Positions 35,615-46,994 are shown, counted from the first letter of the stretch. The stretch is 64,000 nucleotides of DNA from JACPNO01 sp963825405 (GCA_963825405.1 CAWGTB010000001.1:124001-188000), one strand, 5' to 3'. Notes: a model not told the origin generated them from the letters alone. A program made the numbers and translations.

Positions 35615-36904
35615 TTATTTCGCCGGCGGCGTGCGGACTTCTACTTTGGTGTTTTCACGAATTTCGTCGCCGGGATTCACTACTAACTGATCGCCGGGAT
35701 TCAGGCCGGTGTGGACTTCCAGCTCCGATCCGTAGTCGCGCATAATCTGGATGGGGCGGTAGTGCACACGATGGTCGGCACCTACAACGGCCACGCGCGC
35801 GCCTGTCGTGCCGACTACCAAAGCGTCGCCAGGCACCAGCAGCGCCGGCTTTTCCTGCTCCATGAAGAATTTCACCTGCGCGTACATGCCGGGCAGCAGG
35901 ACGCCGTCCGGATTTTCCACCACCAGCACGGCCAGCAGGGTGCGTGAATTGGCGTCGAGCGAATGCGTGGTCTCCTTTACCCTGACGGGAAACACGCGCC
36001 CGGGGAGCTCCTGCACGCGCAACTCGGCGCGCTGATCCTTTTGAATGGCGGTGGAATAGGCCTGCGGCACGTTCACGAAAATTCGCAGGATATGAATTTG
36101 CGCCAAGCGGAACATTTCGCGGCCGGCGCCGGAGCTGCCTGCATTGATCAGCGTGCCGATGTCGGGATTGCGAAACGTGATGATGCCCTCGAACGGCGCC
36201 GTGACGCGGGCGTAGGATTTCAATTCTTCCAGGCGGTGCACGTTGGCTTCGGCCGCGTTGACGGTGTCCTTGGCGGCGGCGATATTGGCGCGCGCCGATT
36301 CTACTTGAGCCACGCCGACATCGTAGCTGGCCTGCTTCTCATCGGAATCCTGGCGCGACACGACGCCGCCCGCCTGTAGCTGCTTCCAGCGGTCCACGGT
36401 GACTTGCGCGAGGCGCAGATTGGCTTGCGCCTGCCCGAGGGCGGCATCCATCTGTTTCAACGCCGACTTGGTCTGGGCCAGCATGGCGCGAGACTGGCTC
36501 AATTGCTGATCGAGATCGGGGGTGTCGAGCTCCATGAGCAACTGGTCTTTCTTGACACGATAGCCAATGTCGGCCGAGCGGGATTTGATATATCCGTCGA
36601 CGCGGGCGAAGATGGGCGATTCGATGAGCGCCACCAGATCGCCGGGGAGTTCGACCGAACTCTCTTTGGGCGCGCGGCGCACGGTGGCGACGGTGACTTG
36701 CGGAAGGCGCTGGTTGCTGACATTGGAGTCCGCGAGCAAGGCCTTCTCGCGCGTGAGGCGTGGCAACAGACCGGCAACAATGGCGCCCGCCAGCAGCAGG
36801 CCGATCAGGGCGAACAGAACCAGTAGGCCACGCAGGCCGCGGCGCGACCCAGGACGCTTTTCCCTCCTACGGATGTCTTCGGTCACCGGTTCATTGCTAA
36901 TCAC
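35615..36904 (-). CDS. RND efflux periplasmic adaptor (membrane fusion protein)
   Basis: 429 residues: an N-terminal anchor (LLVLFALIGLLLAGAIVAGL), a lipoyl half (ELPGDLVALIESPIFARVDG), a long helical hairpin (about 120-235, AQTKSALKQMDAALGQAQAN and VNAAEANVHRLEELKS), the second lipoyl half with FEGIITFRNPDIG, and beta-barrel parts. It bridges the inner-membrane pump to an outer-membrane channel. The pump gene lies 19 bases downstream of its start on the same strand (order adaptor then pump). No outer-membrane channel gene is seen nearby. Confidence 0.92.
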   Translation of the reverse strand: MISNEPVTEDIRRREKRPGSRRGLRGLLVLFALIGLLLAGAIVAGLLPRLTREKALLADSNVSNQRLPQVTVATVRRAPKESSVELPGDLVALIESPIFARVDGYIKSRSADIGYRVKKDQLLMELDTPDLDQQLSQSRAMLAQTKSALKQMDAALGQAQANLRLAQVTVDRWKQLQAGGVVSRQDSDEKQASYDVGVAQVESARANIAAAKDTVNAAEANVHRLEELKSYARVTAPFEGIITFRNPDIGTLINAGSSGAGREMFRLAQIHILRIFVNVPQAYSTAIQKDQRAELRVQELPGRVFPVRVKETTHSLDANSRTLLAVLVVENPDGVLLPGMYAQVKFFMEQEKPALLVPGDALVVGTTGARVAVVGADHRVHYRPIQIMRDYGSELEVHTGLNPGDQLVVNPGDEIRENTKVEVRTPPAK

Positions 36905-36923
36905 GGACGCACCTCATTCAATC

Positions 36924-39900
36924 CTAAGACAACACATCCGACGCCAGATCTCCGTTGTCGAAGCGCATCGGCGGCTTCTTGCGCAGCACGCTGTAGACTA
37001 CGGGAACAAAGAACAGCGTAGCCACAGTGGCCAGCAGCAAGCCACCAATCACGGCGCGGCCGAGCGGCGCGTTCTGCTCGCCGCCTTCGCCCATGCCCAG
37101 CGCCATCGGCAGCATACCCACGATCATGGCGAGCGCTGTCATCACCACCGGCCGCAGGCGGGTGTAGCCGGCCTGCAGGGCAGCGGAAACTTCGTCGTGG
37201 CCTTCGATCCGCAGATCGTTGGCGAAATTTACCAGCAGGATGCTATTGGCGGTGGCCACGCCGATGCTCATGATAGCTCCCATCAGCGAAGGCACACTGA
37301 TGGTGGTCTGGGTCAAAAACAGCATGACCAGGATACCGGAAAGAGCGCCCGGCAAGGCCATCAGGATGATGAACGGATCCAGCCAGGATTGGAAGTTCAC
37401 CACCATGACGAAGTACACCAGCAGAATCGCAAAAAACATGCCAACGCCCAGCCCGATGAAGGAGGTTCGCATGGTCTCGACTTGGCCGCGCACGCTGAAA
37501 ACGCTGCCCCGGGCCAGTTGCGGACGCAAGTCGTTGAGGATTTTATCCACTTCGCGCGACACGCTGCCCAGGTCGCGGTCCTGCACGTTGGCGTAGACAT
37601 CGAAAAGCGGCTGCACGTTGTAGTGGTTCACCACGGCCGAGGTGCTGCTGCGCTCAAGCTTGCCCAGGTTGGCGAGCAGCTGCGTCGCCGGGCCGAGGCT
37701 GGCGCGGACAGGCGTGTTCAGCACGGCCTCGGTGGTATCCATTTTGTATTGCGGGGTCTGCACCACCACCGGATAATCCACGCTGTTCTGCGGATTGATC
37801 CAATAGTTGGGCGCCGTCTGCGAACTCGAGCTGAGCGAGATCAGCACGCTGTTAGCGACGTCTTTCTGAGTGAGGCCCAATTGGTCGGCGCGGGTGCGGT
37901 CCACATTGAAGCGAATCTCGGGGACGTCTTCCACTTGGTGCAGGTGGACATCGACTGCGCCGGGAACGCGAACCAGCCGGTCGTTGACCAGGCGCGCCAT
38001 GCGGAGATTGGCCACCCGGTTGGCCAGAGGGCCGGCGACCTGGATGTCGATGGGCGCGGGCAGACCGAAATTCAGAATCTGGCCGACGATGTCGGCGGGC
38101 TGAAAGAAAAACGTAAGGCTCGGGAAACTGCTGATTCAAATCGCGACGGAGGCGGCGAACGTAGTCCCAAGTGGGGCCGTGGTGCTCGGGATTGAGCGAG
38201 ACCAGGATTTCGCCGTCGAATTCGCCCACGATGCCGCTATCGCTGAAGGCCACGTTGAAGCCGCTGTTGGGCAGCCCGATGTTGTCCAGAATATCGATCA
38301 GCTCGGCGGCGGGAATCACGTTGCGGATAGCGGCCTCGACGCGCGCGAAGTGCTGCTCGGTTTCTTCGAGACGCGTGCCGGCAGGGGCGCGGACGTGCAA
38401 GCGGATTTGGCCGGCGTCCACTTGCGGGAAGAAATCCATGCCGATAAAAGGAGCGAGCGAGGCGCAGGCCGCGACCAGCAGGAAAAACGCCAGCGCCACG
38501 AATTTGCGATGGCTGAGCGCGGCTTCGAGGACGCGGTGATAGCCCTCGCGGCGGCGCAGGAACCAGCGATTAAAGGCGTGGTGGACGCTCCAGATGATGC
38601 CGCCGCCGTGGTGCTCCTCTTCGCCTTCGGACTGGTAGCGATCGAGCTCGCCGCGCAGCAGGTACTTCACCATGGTCGGCACCAGCGTTCGCGACAGGAT
38701 GTAGGAGGCCATCATGGCCAGCACCACGGCCAGCGCTAAGGGCGTAAAGAGGTAGCGGGCCGCGCCGCTCAGGAAGATAACCGGCACAAAGACAATGCAA
38801 ATGCAGAGCGTAGATACGAACGCGGGCACCGCGATTTGCTGCGCGCCATCCAGAATGGCCTGCACCAGGGGCTTTTTCTGCGCCAAATTGCGATGGATGT
38901 TTTCGATTTCGACAGTGGCATCGTCCACCAGAATTCCGACCGCCAGCGCCATGCCGCCCAGCGTCATCACGTTGATGGTCTCGCCCAGCAGATTCAGGAT
39001 GGCAAGCGACGTGAGGATGGAAAGCGGAATGGAGATGCAAACGATGAGCGTGCTGCGCCAGCTTCCCAGAAAAAGCAGGATCATCAGGGCCGTCAGCATG
39101 GCGGCGATGGTGGCTTCCTTCAGCACGCCGTTAATGGCCGCGCTCACGAAAATCGATTGATCGAAGCGCAGGTCGAGGTTCAGCGCCGAGGGCAGAGTGG
39201 AACGGATGCGCGGCAGCAGGGCCTTCAGGCGGCTGGCGATTTGCAGCGTGGAAGCCGCACCGTTCTTGAGCACGGTGAGCAGGGCGGCGCGGTTGCCGTT
39301 GAGGCGCACCACGTTAGTCTGGACAGCGTAGCCATCGCGCACGTGGCCGACGTCGCGGATGGTGATCATGCTGCCGCGGTCGTATTTCAGCGGAATGCCG
39401 TTGAAGCTCTCCACCAGATCGGGGCTGCTGTTGAGGCGGACGCTGTATTCCCGGTTGCCGATCTTGGCGCTGCCGGCCGGGAGTATCAGGTTCTGGTTAT
39501 TCACGGCATTGACCACGTCCATGGGAGACAGGCCGTAGCCGTAGAGCGATTTCGGTTCAAGATCGACCATGATCTGGCGCGGACGGCCGCCATAAGGCAG
39601 CGGCAGACTGACACCTTGCACGATGGCGAGCTGGGTGCGGATGAAGTTCAGGCCGTAATCGTAGATGGCCTGTTCGCTCATGGTGTCGCTCGATATGATC
39701 AACTGCAGAATGGGGACGCTGGAGGCGTTAAAGCGCAGAATCGAGGGCGGAAACATTCCCACCGGCAGTACGCGCAGCGTGGATTGGGAGGCGGAAGAAA
39801 GCTGGGCCACCGCGGCTTCGATCTTGGCATTGGGATGGAAAAACAGCTTGATGATGCCGAGTCCGGGCAGGGTCTGCGACTCCATGTGCTCGATGTCGTT

Positions 39901-40125
39901 GACCTGGGTGGTGAAGCCGCGCTCGCTGCGGATGGTGATGGCGTCGGCGAACTCGTCCGGCGAGAGACCCGTGAACTGCCAGATCACGCTGGCCACGGGG
40001 ATATTGATCTCCGGAAAAACGTCGGTGGGCATGCGGAAAATGGCCAGCACGCCCAGGATAACGATGAGGATCGACATCACTACAAACGTGTAGGGACGCC
40101 GCAGTGCGAGGCGAACTATCCACAT
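36924..40125 (-). CDS. RND efflux transporter permease (one frameshift)
   Basis: About 1066 residues of AcrB/HAE type. Twelve helices in two repeats with large periplasmic loops; the proton-relay Asp pair is in LVDDATVEIENIHRNL. Landmarks include RRPYTFVVMSILIVILGVLA, IPVASVIWQFTGLSPDEF, FQSWLDPFIILMALPGALSG and VGVATANSILLVNFA-like SIGVATANSILLV near the end. The frame changes once near 38128 (net +1, in CAGTTTCCCGAGCC); removing a base gives FPSLTFFFQPADIVGQ. Likely exports drugs or other small molecules by proton exchange. Confidence 0.93.
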
Positions 40126-40244
40126 AGACCGTAATAACCCTGGTTGATCACCAATTTTACGACAGTCGGCGGCTTAGCCGCAGGGTGGTGCCTGGTCACA
40201 AAATGCCGATAGACAACCAGGCGGGGAGATCTGCCTGAATCGCC

Positions 40245-43200
40245 TTGAAATTCGAGATCCTCAAACCGGTAGCCTTTTTGGAGAAGCTGCGGCCCGCGCT
40301 GCCCATCGCATTGGTGGCTTTGGCGCAATTCGGCGCGTCCCGGCTGGGAATGTTGCTGTCCAATATGGGCGGCGACGCCTCACCTTTGTGGCCGGCTTCC
40401 GGCATTGCGGTAGCGGCGATCCTGTTACTGGGGAAGCGCGCCTGGGTCGGCATTGCGCTTGGGGCCTGCGCTTCGTCGCTGTTGAACGGGGCGAGCTTAC
40501 CTGCATCGGCGGCGGTAGGCATCGGCCGCGGCTTGGGAGCCCTGGCTGGTGCGGCACTGATGCGCCGGTTTTCGGAGCGCGAAGGCCCACTGCAACCCCT
40601 TTGGAACATGGCAGGCGTTCTGCTGGCAGCTATTTTTTCCCCCATGATCAGCAATGGAGCTGCGCTGGCGAGCCTGGGTCTGGCAGGAGCCATGCCCTGG
40701 AGGGGAATGGCGGCGGTCTGGTGGACCTGGTGGCTGACCGGCGCGACCAGCATCCTCGTGATCACTCCGGCTCTCATCGGGTTGCCGGATTTGCCATTTC
40801 GTGGCTGGACGGCGGCCCAGGGCCTTAAAGCCGGGCTGGTGGCGCTCATGGCGGCGGCGGCTTGCTGGCTTACGTTCTTACGGCCGGCGGGCGCGCCCCT
40901 GCTGTTCCTCATCTTTCCGGTGCTGCTGATCGCGGTCAGCTGGTTCGGCGCTCCGGGGGTGAAACTGGCGGCACTGGCGTGCTGCGCGGCCGGTGTGTGG
41001 GGAACGCTTGCGGGCTACGGGCCGTTCGCCAGCGGATCGCCCAGCCAGAGCCTGGTTTATCTGGAATTGTTCCTGTGGTCGGTACCGCTCACGGCCATGG
41101 GCCTGGCAGCTTATCGGAACCTGGGCAACATGACGTTGGCCGGCATTGTACTAATGTGCGGCTGGGGCCTGAGCGGCTGGCTGGTCTCGTCTCTCTATAA
41201 CGACCGGGAAGCCCACAACGGCCGCCACTTTAACGAGCTGGTGCTGGACGCGGAGCGGGAAATCCGCAATCGCATGACAACTTATGAAGATGCGTTGCGG
41301 GCAAGTGCCAGCCTGCTGGCGGTGAAGCCGTCGCCGCGTCGCGGCGAGTGGAAAACTTTTGTATCTTCGCTGCATATTCTGGACCGGTATCCGGGAATCA
41401 CGGGAATCGCCATTGTGCGCGCAGTGACCGACGCCCAGCTTCCGGCGCTCATCGCCGTGGCGCGGGCCGACCAGAGCCCACATTTCAAGATTTATCCGGC
41501 TCCACAGACGCTGGGGCCTGGCTCTGCGGGCGGGGAACATTTCGTGATTACTCAAATTCTCGGGCGGTCCCAATCGCCGCTCGGCCAGGACCTGGGAGCG
41601 GAACCCAACCGCCGCAGGGCGGCCGAGCTGGCCCGCGATTCCGGCCAGCCCATGATGACCGGCCAGTTCCGCTTGAGCCATGACAAAGGCAACCGGCTGG
41701 GCTTTCTGTTTTATGTTCCGGTCTACCGCAACGATGTCCGCCTCGACACGGTGGCGGCGCGCCGGGAAAATCTGGTGGCCTGGATCGCCGCGGCCTTTGT
41801 GACTGAGTCCTTTTTCAACGGAATTGTGGGCCGGCTGGCGGAACAAATCGATCTGCAGGTATTCGACGGCGAGCCGATTGCGGCCAATTGGTCTTACGGC
41901 GGTACGGCCGGCGGCAACTCCCGCTTTGACCGGGTTACGCGCCTGCAACTCTACGGCCGCACGGTCACACTGGGATGGAAACGCAATGGTGGCTTCCGTA
42001 CCGCGGACAATACCGCCCTCACCTGGGCGGCGGCGTTTGCCGCGGCTATCGCGCTGCTGCTGGCGGGTCTCGTGGTCACGCTGCAATCGGTGGGGCGGCG
42101 GGCCCGCGCCATTGCCGCCGACCGTACGGCGGCGCTGGCCGCCTCGCGCGACCAGCTTGAGGCCCAGGCCGTCCATCTGACCCTGGCCGTCGAAGCCGCG
42201 GCGGCGGCCAATCGCGCCAAGTCGGATTTCCTGGCCAACATGAGCCACGAAATCCGGACGCCGATGAACGGCGTGGTCGGCATGACGGGCCTGCTGCTGG
42301 ACACTACGCTCGATCCGAATCAGCGCGAATACGCCGAGGCGGTGCGCGATTCGGCTGAAGCACTGCTTACGGTGGTCAACGACATTCTGGATTTCTCCAA
42401 GATCGAAGCCGGCAAACTGACGGTCGAGCCGATTGCTTTCGATCTGAGCCTGGCCATCGAGGATGCGGTCGGGCTGCTGGCATTTCGCGCCGCCGAAAAA
42501 GGCCTGGAGATGGTGATACGCCATGCTCCCGACACGCCCCGGCGTGTCATTGGCGACCCTGGACGCATCCGCCAGATTCTGGTCAATCTGGCCGGCAATG
42601 CCATCAAATTTACCGAGCGTGGCCACGTGCTGGTGCAAGCTGTCTGCGTGGAACGCACCGAGCAGCGCTCTTTGGTGCGCATCTCGGTCGAGGATACCGG
42701 CATCGGCATTTCGCCGGACAAAGTAGGAACGCTGTTCCGCTCCTTCACCCAGGCCGATGCGTCGACCACCCGCAAATATGGCGGCACGGGTTTGGGCCTG
42801 GCCATCTCCAAGCGCCTGGTGGAACTGATGGGTGGCACTATTTCGGTCACGAGCCGGCAGGGCGAGGGTTCGGTATTTGTTTTCGATTTGCCGCTGCCGC
42901 TCGATATTGCCGGGGAAGCCCGACCCGATTTCCATCAGGCGCTGCGCGGGGCCCGCGTTCTGATTGTCGACGATTTGCCTCTGAATCGCCGGGTGCTGGC
43001 TGAACAATTGGCGGCTTCGGAAATCCGCCATGCCGCAGCATCTTCCGCCGCCGAGGCGCTGGAAGCTCTGCGCGAGGCCCGCGATCGCGGCGATCCGTTC
43101 AATGTCGCGATCCTGGACTACCGTATGCCGGACATGAGCGGCGAGGAGTTAGGCAAACTCATGCACGCCGATCCGAACTGGTGCGGCATTACTCTAGTGA

Positions 43201-43835
43201 TGCTCACTTCGGTCGATGAACGGGATTTGCCGCAGCGTCTGGAGCAAGTGGGATTTTCCGCCTTCCTGGTGAAACCGGTGCGCGCCGCGCTGCTGCTGAA
43301 CGCATTGGCGGCGGCGCGCGGCGCCGAGGGGGCGACACTCGGGCCAGGAATCATCACCAAACGGACCTTGGCCGCATCCCGGAATCGCATTGGCGCCGAT
43401 CCATCGCCAGACATTGAGCTGCCTCGGCGCTACGTGATGTTGGCGGAGGACAACGCCATCAACCGGAAGCTGGGTGTCCGGCTTCTGGAGAAATTTGGCT
43501 GCCAGGTGGACGTCGCGGCCAGCGGCGTTGAGGCCGTTGAGCTTTGCAGCAGGAATCTCTACGACGTCGTTTTCATGGATTGCCAGATGCCGGAAATGGA
43601 TGGACTGGAAGCCACAGGCGAAATTCGGCGGCGGGAGGGGGCCACAGGCGCGCACACGCCCATCGTCGCGCTTACTGCCAATGCCATGCAGGGCGACCGC
43701 GAAGCCTGCATGAAAGCCGGCATGGACGATTTTCTCTCCAAGCCTCTGCACGTGGAAAGCCTGCGCCGGGCGCTGGAGCATTGGGCCCGGCCGACCATGC
43801 CAGTCTCAGGCAGGATCGAAAAAAATGGCGACTGA
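40245..43835 (+). CDS. hybrid histidine kinase: MASE1, CHASE, HisKA, HATPase, two receivers
   Basis: 1196 residues. An N-terminal MASE1 membrane domain (about 1-300, with SNMGGDASPLWPASGIAVA), a CHASE sensor (about 330-560), a last membrane helix, a coiled coil, then HisKA with the H box FLANMSHEIRTPMNG, HATPase (NLAGNAIKFTERG, YGGTGLGLAISKRL) and two receivers. The first carries Asp in AILDYRMPDMSG, the second in VVFMDCQMPEMDG. It is a complete phosphorelay kinase sensing a small extracellular molecule. TTG 40245 is a weak start; the frame offers no close alternative with a ribosome site. It is convergent with hpaE. Confidence 0.9.
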   Translation: MKFEILKPVAFLEKLRPALPIALVALAQFGASRLGMLLSNMGGDASPLWPASGIAVAAILLLGKRAWVGIALGACASSLLNGASLPASAAVGIGRGLGALAGAALMRRFSEREGPLQPLWNMAGVLLAAIFSPMISNGAALASLGLAGAMPWRGMAAVWWTWWLTGATSILVITPALIGLPDLPFRGWTAAQGLKAGLVALMAAAACWLTFLRPAGAPLLFLIFPVLLIAVSWFGAPGVKLAALACCAAGVWGTLAGYGPFASGSPSQSLVYLELFLWSVPLTAMGLAAYRNLGNMTLAGIVLMCGWGLSGWLVSSLYNDREAHNGRHFNELVLDAEREIRNRMTTYEDALRASASLLAVKPSPRRGEWKTFVSSLHILDRYPGITGIAIVRAVTDAQLPALIAVARADQSPHFKIYPAPQTLGPGSAGGEHFVITQILGRSQSPLGQDLGAEPNRRRAAELARDSGQPMMTGQFRLSHDKGNRLGFLFYVPVYRNDVRLDTVAARRENLVAWIAAAFVTESFFNGIVGRLAEQIDLQVFDGEPIAANWSYGGTAGGNSRFDRVTRLQLYGRTVTLGWKRNGGFRTADNTALTWAAAFAAAIALLLAGLVVTLQSVGRRARAIAADRTAALAASRDQLEAQAVHLTLAVEAAAAANRAKSDFLANMSHEIRTPMNGVVGMTGLLLDTTLDPNQREYAEAVRDSAEALLTVVNDILDFSKIEAGKLTVEPIAFDLSLAIEDAVGLLAFRAAEKGLEMVIRHAPDTPRRVIGDPGRIRQILVNLAGNAIKFTERGHVLVQAVCVERTEQRSLVRISVEDTGIGISPDKVGTLFRSFTQADASTTRKYGGTGLGLAISKRLVELMGGTISVTSRQGEGSVFVFDLPLPLDIAGEARPDFHQALRGARVLIVDDLPLNRRVLAEQLAASEIRHAAASSAAEALEALREARDRGDPFNVAILDYRMPDMSGEELGKLMHADPNWCGITLVMLTSVDERDLPQRLEQVGFSAFLVKPVRAALLLNALAAARGAEGATLGPGIITKRTLAASRNRIGADPSPDIELPRRYVMLAEDNAINRKLGVRLLEKFGCQVDVAASGVEAVELCSRNLYDVVFMDCQMPEMDGLEATGEIRRREGATGAHTPIVALTANAMQGDREACMKAGMDDFLSKPLHVESLRRALEHWARPTMPVSGRIEKNGD

Positions 43836-43836
43836 G

Positions 43837-45345
43837 TTATTTGCCGAATTTTGGAATGGGATGCTCGCCCAGCGGCAGGGCGATATTCTTCAGCTCGGTA
43901 TAGAAATCAAAAGCATACTCGCCGCCTTCGCGGTGGGTGCCGGAGAATTTCATGCCGCCAAAAGGAGTTGGCAGGTGGCGCACATTGTGGCTGTTGATCC
44001 AGGTCATGCCGGCCTCGATACCGAGCGCCATGCGATGGGCGCGTGTGATGTCGCGAGTCCAGATATAAGACGCCAGGCCGTAGCGCACGCCGTTGGCTTT
44101 TCGCAGGGCATCGTCTTCGTTCTTAAAGGGAATGGCAGTTAGCACGGGGCCGAAAATTTCCTCCTGTGCGATCCGCATCTGGTTCTCGCCGGCGAAGAGC
44201 GCAGGCTCGATGTAATTGCCCTCTTGCCCGATGCGGCTGCCTCCGGTCACCAGCACTGCGCCTTCTTCCTCGCCGATGCGCACGTAGTCCAGCACGCGAT
44301 GCAAATGCTCGGAATGAATCAGCGGGCCAACTTCGGTGGCGGGGTCGAGCGGATGACCGACCTTGACGCGTTTCGCCCGTGCGGCCACGCTGGCCACAAA
44401 GCTTTCGAAAATGGATTCTTCCACCAGTAGCCGGGAATTAGCGGTGCAGCGCTCGCCGTTGAAGCTGTAGATTTGAAACACGGCAGCGTCGAGGGCGCGA
44501 TCCAGATCGGCATCGGCGAACACGATGGCCGGGCTCTTGCCGCCCAGTTCGAGCGAGAGCCGTTTGAGATGCTCGGCGCCGGCTCTGGTGACAATCGAGC
44601 CGGTGGTGGTTTCGCCGGTGAGGCAGATCAGCGGCACGTCCGGATGGGCTACCAGCGGGGCGCCGGCTTCTTCGCCAAAGCCGTGCACTACATTGAAAAC
44701 GCCGGGAGGCAGATCTGCTTCGGCAAAAATTTCCGCCAGTTTCCACGCGGTGAGCGGCGACCATTCGGCGGGCTTGAGAATCACTGTGTTGCCGCTCGCG
44801 AGCGCGGGCGCAATGCGCCACGTCGAGAGCATGAGCGGCGCGTTCCACGGCGTGATGATTCCGCAAACGCCGACCGGCACGCGCACCGTGTAATTGATCC
44901 AATCCGCATCGACCGGGTAGGTGCGGCCGTCCATGGCGCGCGCGGCGTACTCGCCATAGAACGTGAAATTTTCGGCGGCGCGTGCGATTTGCGCGCGCAC
45001 GATGCGCAGCGGCTGGCCGGCATCCAAGCATTCGATCACGGCCAGTTCATCGCCGTGTTTCTCGATGGCTGCCGCAATGCGGTAGAGAAAGCGCTTCCTC
45101 TCGGAAGCTTTCGTGTGGCGCCAGGTGCCTTCGAACGCGGACTTGGCGGCGGCGGCCGCTGCGTCGATGTCCTCAGCATGTCCGCGATAAACCTGGCAGA
45201 GCTTGCGATTGGTAGAGGGATCGATCGTGTCAAACGTTTCCCCACACGCCCCCGGCCGAAATTTCCCGGCGATGTAGTGCTCGACTGTTAGCGCGGAGAG
45301 TTTCTGCCGGATCGCGTCGATGAACTCCGGGGCGATGGCGTTCAT
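43837..45345 (-). CDS. hpaE: 5-carboxymethyl-2-hydroxymuconate semialdehyde dehydrogenase-like
   Basis: 502-residue aldehyde dehydrogenase with GIITPWNAPLMLSTWR, ELGGKSPAIVFADADLD (base Glu) and SFNGERCTANSRLLVEESI (nucleophile Cys). The last phrase and the length fit the HpaE/HpcC group that oxidises CHMS in homoprotocatechuate breakdown, and the neighbours support it. It is the last gene of the minus-strand operon; its ATG overlaps the stop of the hpaG-like gene by ATGA (45342-45345). The general ALDH call is firm, the substrate is inferred from context. Confidence 0.85.
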   Translation of the reverse strand: MNAIAPEFIDAIRQKLSALTVEHYIAGKFRPGACGETFDTIDPSTNRKLCQVYRGHAEDIDAAAAAAKSAFEGTWRHTKASERKRFLYRIAAAIEKHGDELAVIECLDAGQPLRIVRAQIARAAENFTFYGEYAARAMDGRTYPVDADWINYTVRVPVGVCGIITPWNAPLMLSTWRIAPALASGNTVILKPAEWSPLTAWKLAEIFAEADLPPGVFNVVHGFGEEAGAPLVAHPDVPLICLTGETTTGSIVTRAGAEHLKRLSLELGGKSPAIVFADADLDRALDAAVFQIYSFNGERCTANSRLLVEESIFESFVASVAARAKRVKVGHPLDPATEVGPLIHSEHLHRVLDYVRIGEEEGAVLVTGGSRIGQEGNYIEPALFAGENQMRIAQEEIFGPVLTAIPFKNEDDALRKANGVRYGLASYIWTRDITRAHRMALGIEAGMTWINSHNVRHLPTPFGGMKFSGTHREGGEYAFDFYTELKNIALPLGEHPIPKFGK

Positions 45346-46091
45346 GCAATCACCTCTTCCCGGATGTCATTCTCTAAAACTTCGAGGCGTTCGATCTCGA
45401 GGCGCATGACGTCGCCGGGATGAACATGGCTGATGCCTTTCGGCGTGCCCGTGAAGATCATGTCGTCCGGCTCGAGGGTCATGAAGAAACTGATGTATTC
45501 AATCAGCTCCGGAATGGTGTGAATCATGTCCCGCGTGTTGCCTTCCTGCCGGCGTTCGCCATTTACGGATGCGCGCAACCAGAGATTATGGGGATCGGGA
45601 ATTTCATCTTTGGTGACGAGATAGGGACCGCAGGGGCCGAACGTATCCCAGCCCTTGCCGCGAATGGGCGGGCGAAATGTGTTGGTGACGTAGTCGCGAA
45701 CCACCAGATCGTTGGCGATGGTGTAGCCCGCCACGTAATCGTACGCATCTTTGGCTTTGACACGGCGGGCGTGACAGCCGATCACCACCGCCAGCTCGCA
45801 CTCGTAATGCATATATTTCGCGCCGTGCGGATAAATCACCGTGCCACGGTGCGGCAGTAGCGATGTGTTTGGCTTCCAGAATAACGCGGGCTCTTCCGGC
45901 TGTTTCAGATCGAGCTCGGCAGCGTGATCCTTATAGTTGAGCGCGAGCGCGAGCACTTTGCCGGGAGTTACCGGCAGCAGGTACTGGACTTGGTTGGGAT
46001 CGTGCGCTTCGCCGCTGGGATCGATCAGCGCGCCGTTTTGCAAAATTCCGCGCAGCGTGCGCCCGCGGGAAATGAAACGCGCGAATTTCAT
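45342..46091 (-). CDS. fumarylacetoacetate hydrolase family protein, HpaG-like
   Basis: 249 residues from ATG 46091 (MKFARFISRGRTLRGILQ). FAH fold landmarks: LNYKDHAAEL, PHGAKYMHYECELAVVIG (metal-binding Glu residues), YTIANDLVVRDY, KGWDTFGPCGP, FTGTPKGISHVHPGD. Family members include HpaG, which decarboxylates and isomerises OPET in homoprotocatechuate catabolism. Gene order between hpaI-type and hpaE-type genes supports this role. Overlaps on both sides by ATGA indicate coupling. A plain FAH hydrolase cannot be excluded. Confidence 0.85.
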   Translation of the reverse strand: MKFARFISRGRTLRGILQNGALIDPSGEAHDPNQVQYLLPVTPGKVLALALNYKDHAAELDLKQPEEPALFWKPNTSLLPHRGTVIYPHGAKYMHYECELAVVIGCHARRVKAKDAYDYVAGYTIANDLVVRDYVTNTFRPPIRGKGWDTFGPCGPYLVTKDEIPDPHNLWLRASVNGERRQEGNTRDMIHTIPELIEYISFFMTLEPDDMIFTGTPKGISHVHPGDVMRLEIERLEVLENDIREEVIA

Positions 46092-46982
46092 GCGGTGGAT
46101 GCTTTCAGCAACCCGTAGGAATCCGCCATTTTGCGCAGCCTGGCTTCCATTTCCGGGCTGCCCGGCCCCAATGGCAAGCGCCATTCCTTCTCGATGAATC
46201 CCATCCAGGAGAGAACGGTCTTGAGCGGGATCGGATTCGTGTCCCAGAAGATGGCCTCATTCGCCTCCAGCAGAAAATAGTGCAGGTCAAGCGCTTCGGC
46301 GTGCTTGCCGGCGCGGGCGAGATCGTAGAGACGGGCCATTTCTTCGGGCAGCCAATTGGCGGTGGCGGCGATCATGCCGCGTCCGCCCAGCGCGGTCATC
46401 GGATAGGTAAGCGATTCCAGGCCGCAGTAGACCAGAAAATCGCGGCCACACAGTTTGAGCGTCCAGGAAACAGCGTCCAAATCTTTCACCGATTGTTTCA
46501 CGCCGATTATGTTTTTGAAACTCTTGGCGAGCCGCGCTAGCGTGGCGGGCAAGACATCCACGCCCGCGCGGCCGGGGATATTGTAGATGATTTGCGGCAA
46601 ATCAGGGACTGCTTCGGCCACCGCGCCAAAGAAACGGTAAAGCCCTTCCTGGTTGGGCTTGACGTAATAAGGGGTGATGATAAGCGCCGCGGCGACGCCG
46701 GCTTTGTAGGCAAATTGCGTCAGCCGCAGCGTCTCTTCCAGATTCACCGTGCCGGTGCCGGGAACGACGGGAACGCGGCCGCGCGCGCAACGCATCGCCA
46801 GATCGATGACGTGCTCGCGCTCTTCCAACGTTTGCGCGGCCGGCTCGCCGGTGGTTCCGCCGACGCTGATGGCGTGGGATCCAGCTTCGATCTGGCGATC
46901 GATCATGCGCGCCTAGCGCGGCGTCATCGATCGCACCATTCTTGAACGGCGTGACCAAGGGAACGATAGAACCTTCCAACAA
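46088..46982 (-). CDS. DapA-family aldolase, HpaI-like (one frameshift)
   Basis: About 297 residues of the DHDPS (DapA) superfamily. TTG 46982 behind GGGAGGG gives MLEGSIVPLVTPFKNGAIDD; after a net +1 near 46912 the body continues MIDRQIEAGSHAISVGGTTGE. Tyr in IIYNIPGRAG and the Schiff-base Lys in NIIGVKQSVKD are present. Its setting between a Rieske oxygenase and an HpaG-like gene fits the DapA-type 2,4-dihydroxyhept-2-ene-1,7-dioate aldolase (TIGR02313 group) rather than lysine synthesis. That choice is inference. Confidence 0.82.
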
Positions 46983-46994
46983 GAGTTGCCCTCC

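Noticed and set aside
40126..40244. Gene or RNA between the RND pump and the MASE1 kinase
   Set aside because: Only a short divergent spacer; no frame with a ribosome site or strong structure was seen.
46088..46982. Lysine-pathway dapA
   Set aside because: It is a DapA-family protein, but its place between a Rieske oxygenase and FAH/ALDH genes fits a catabolic aldolase better.
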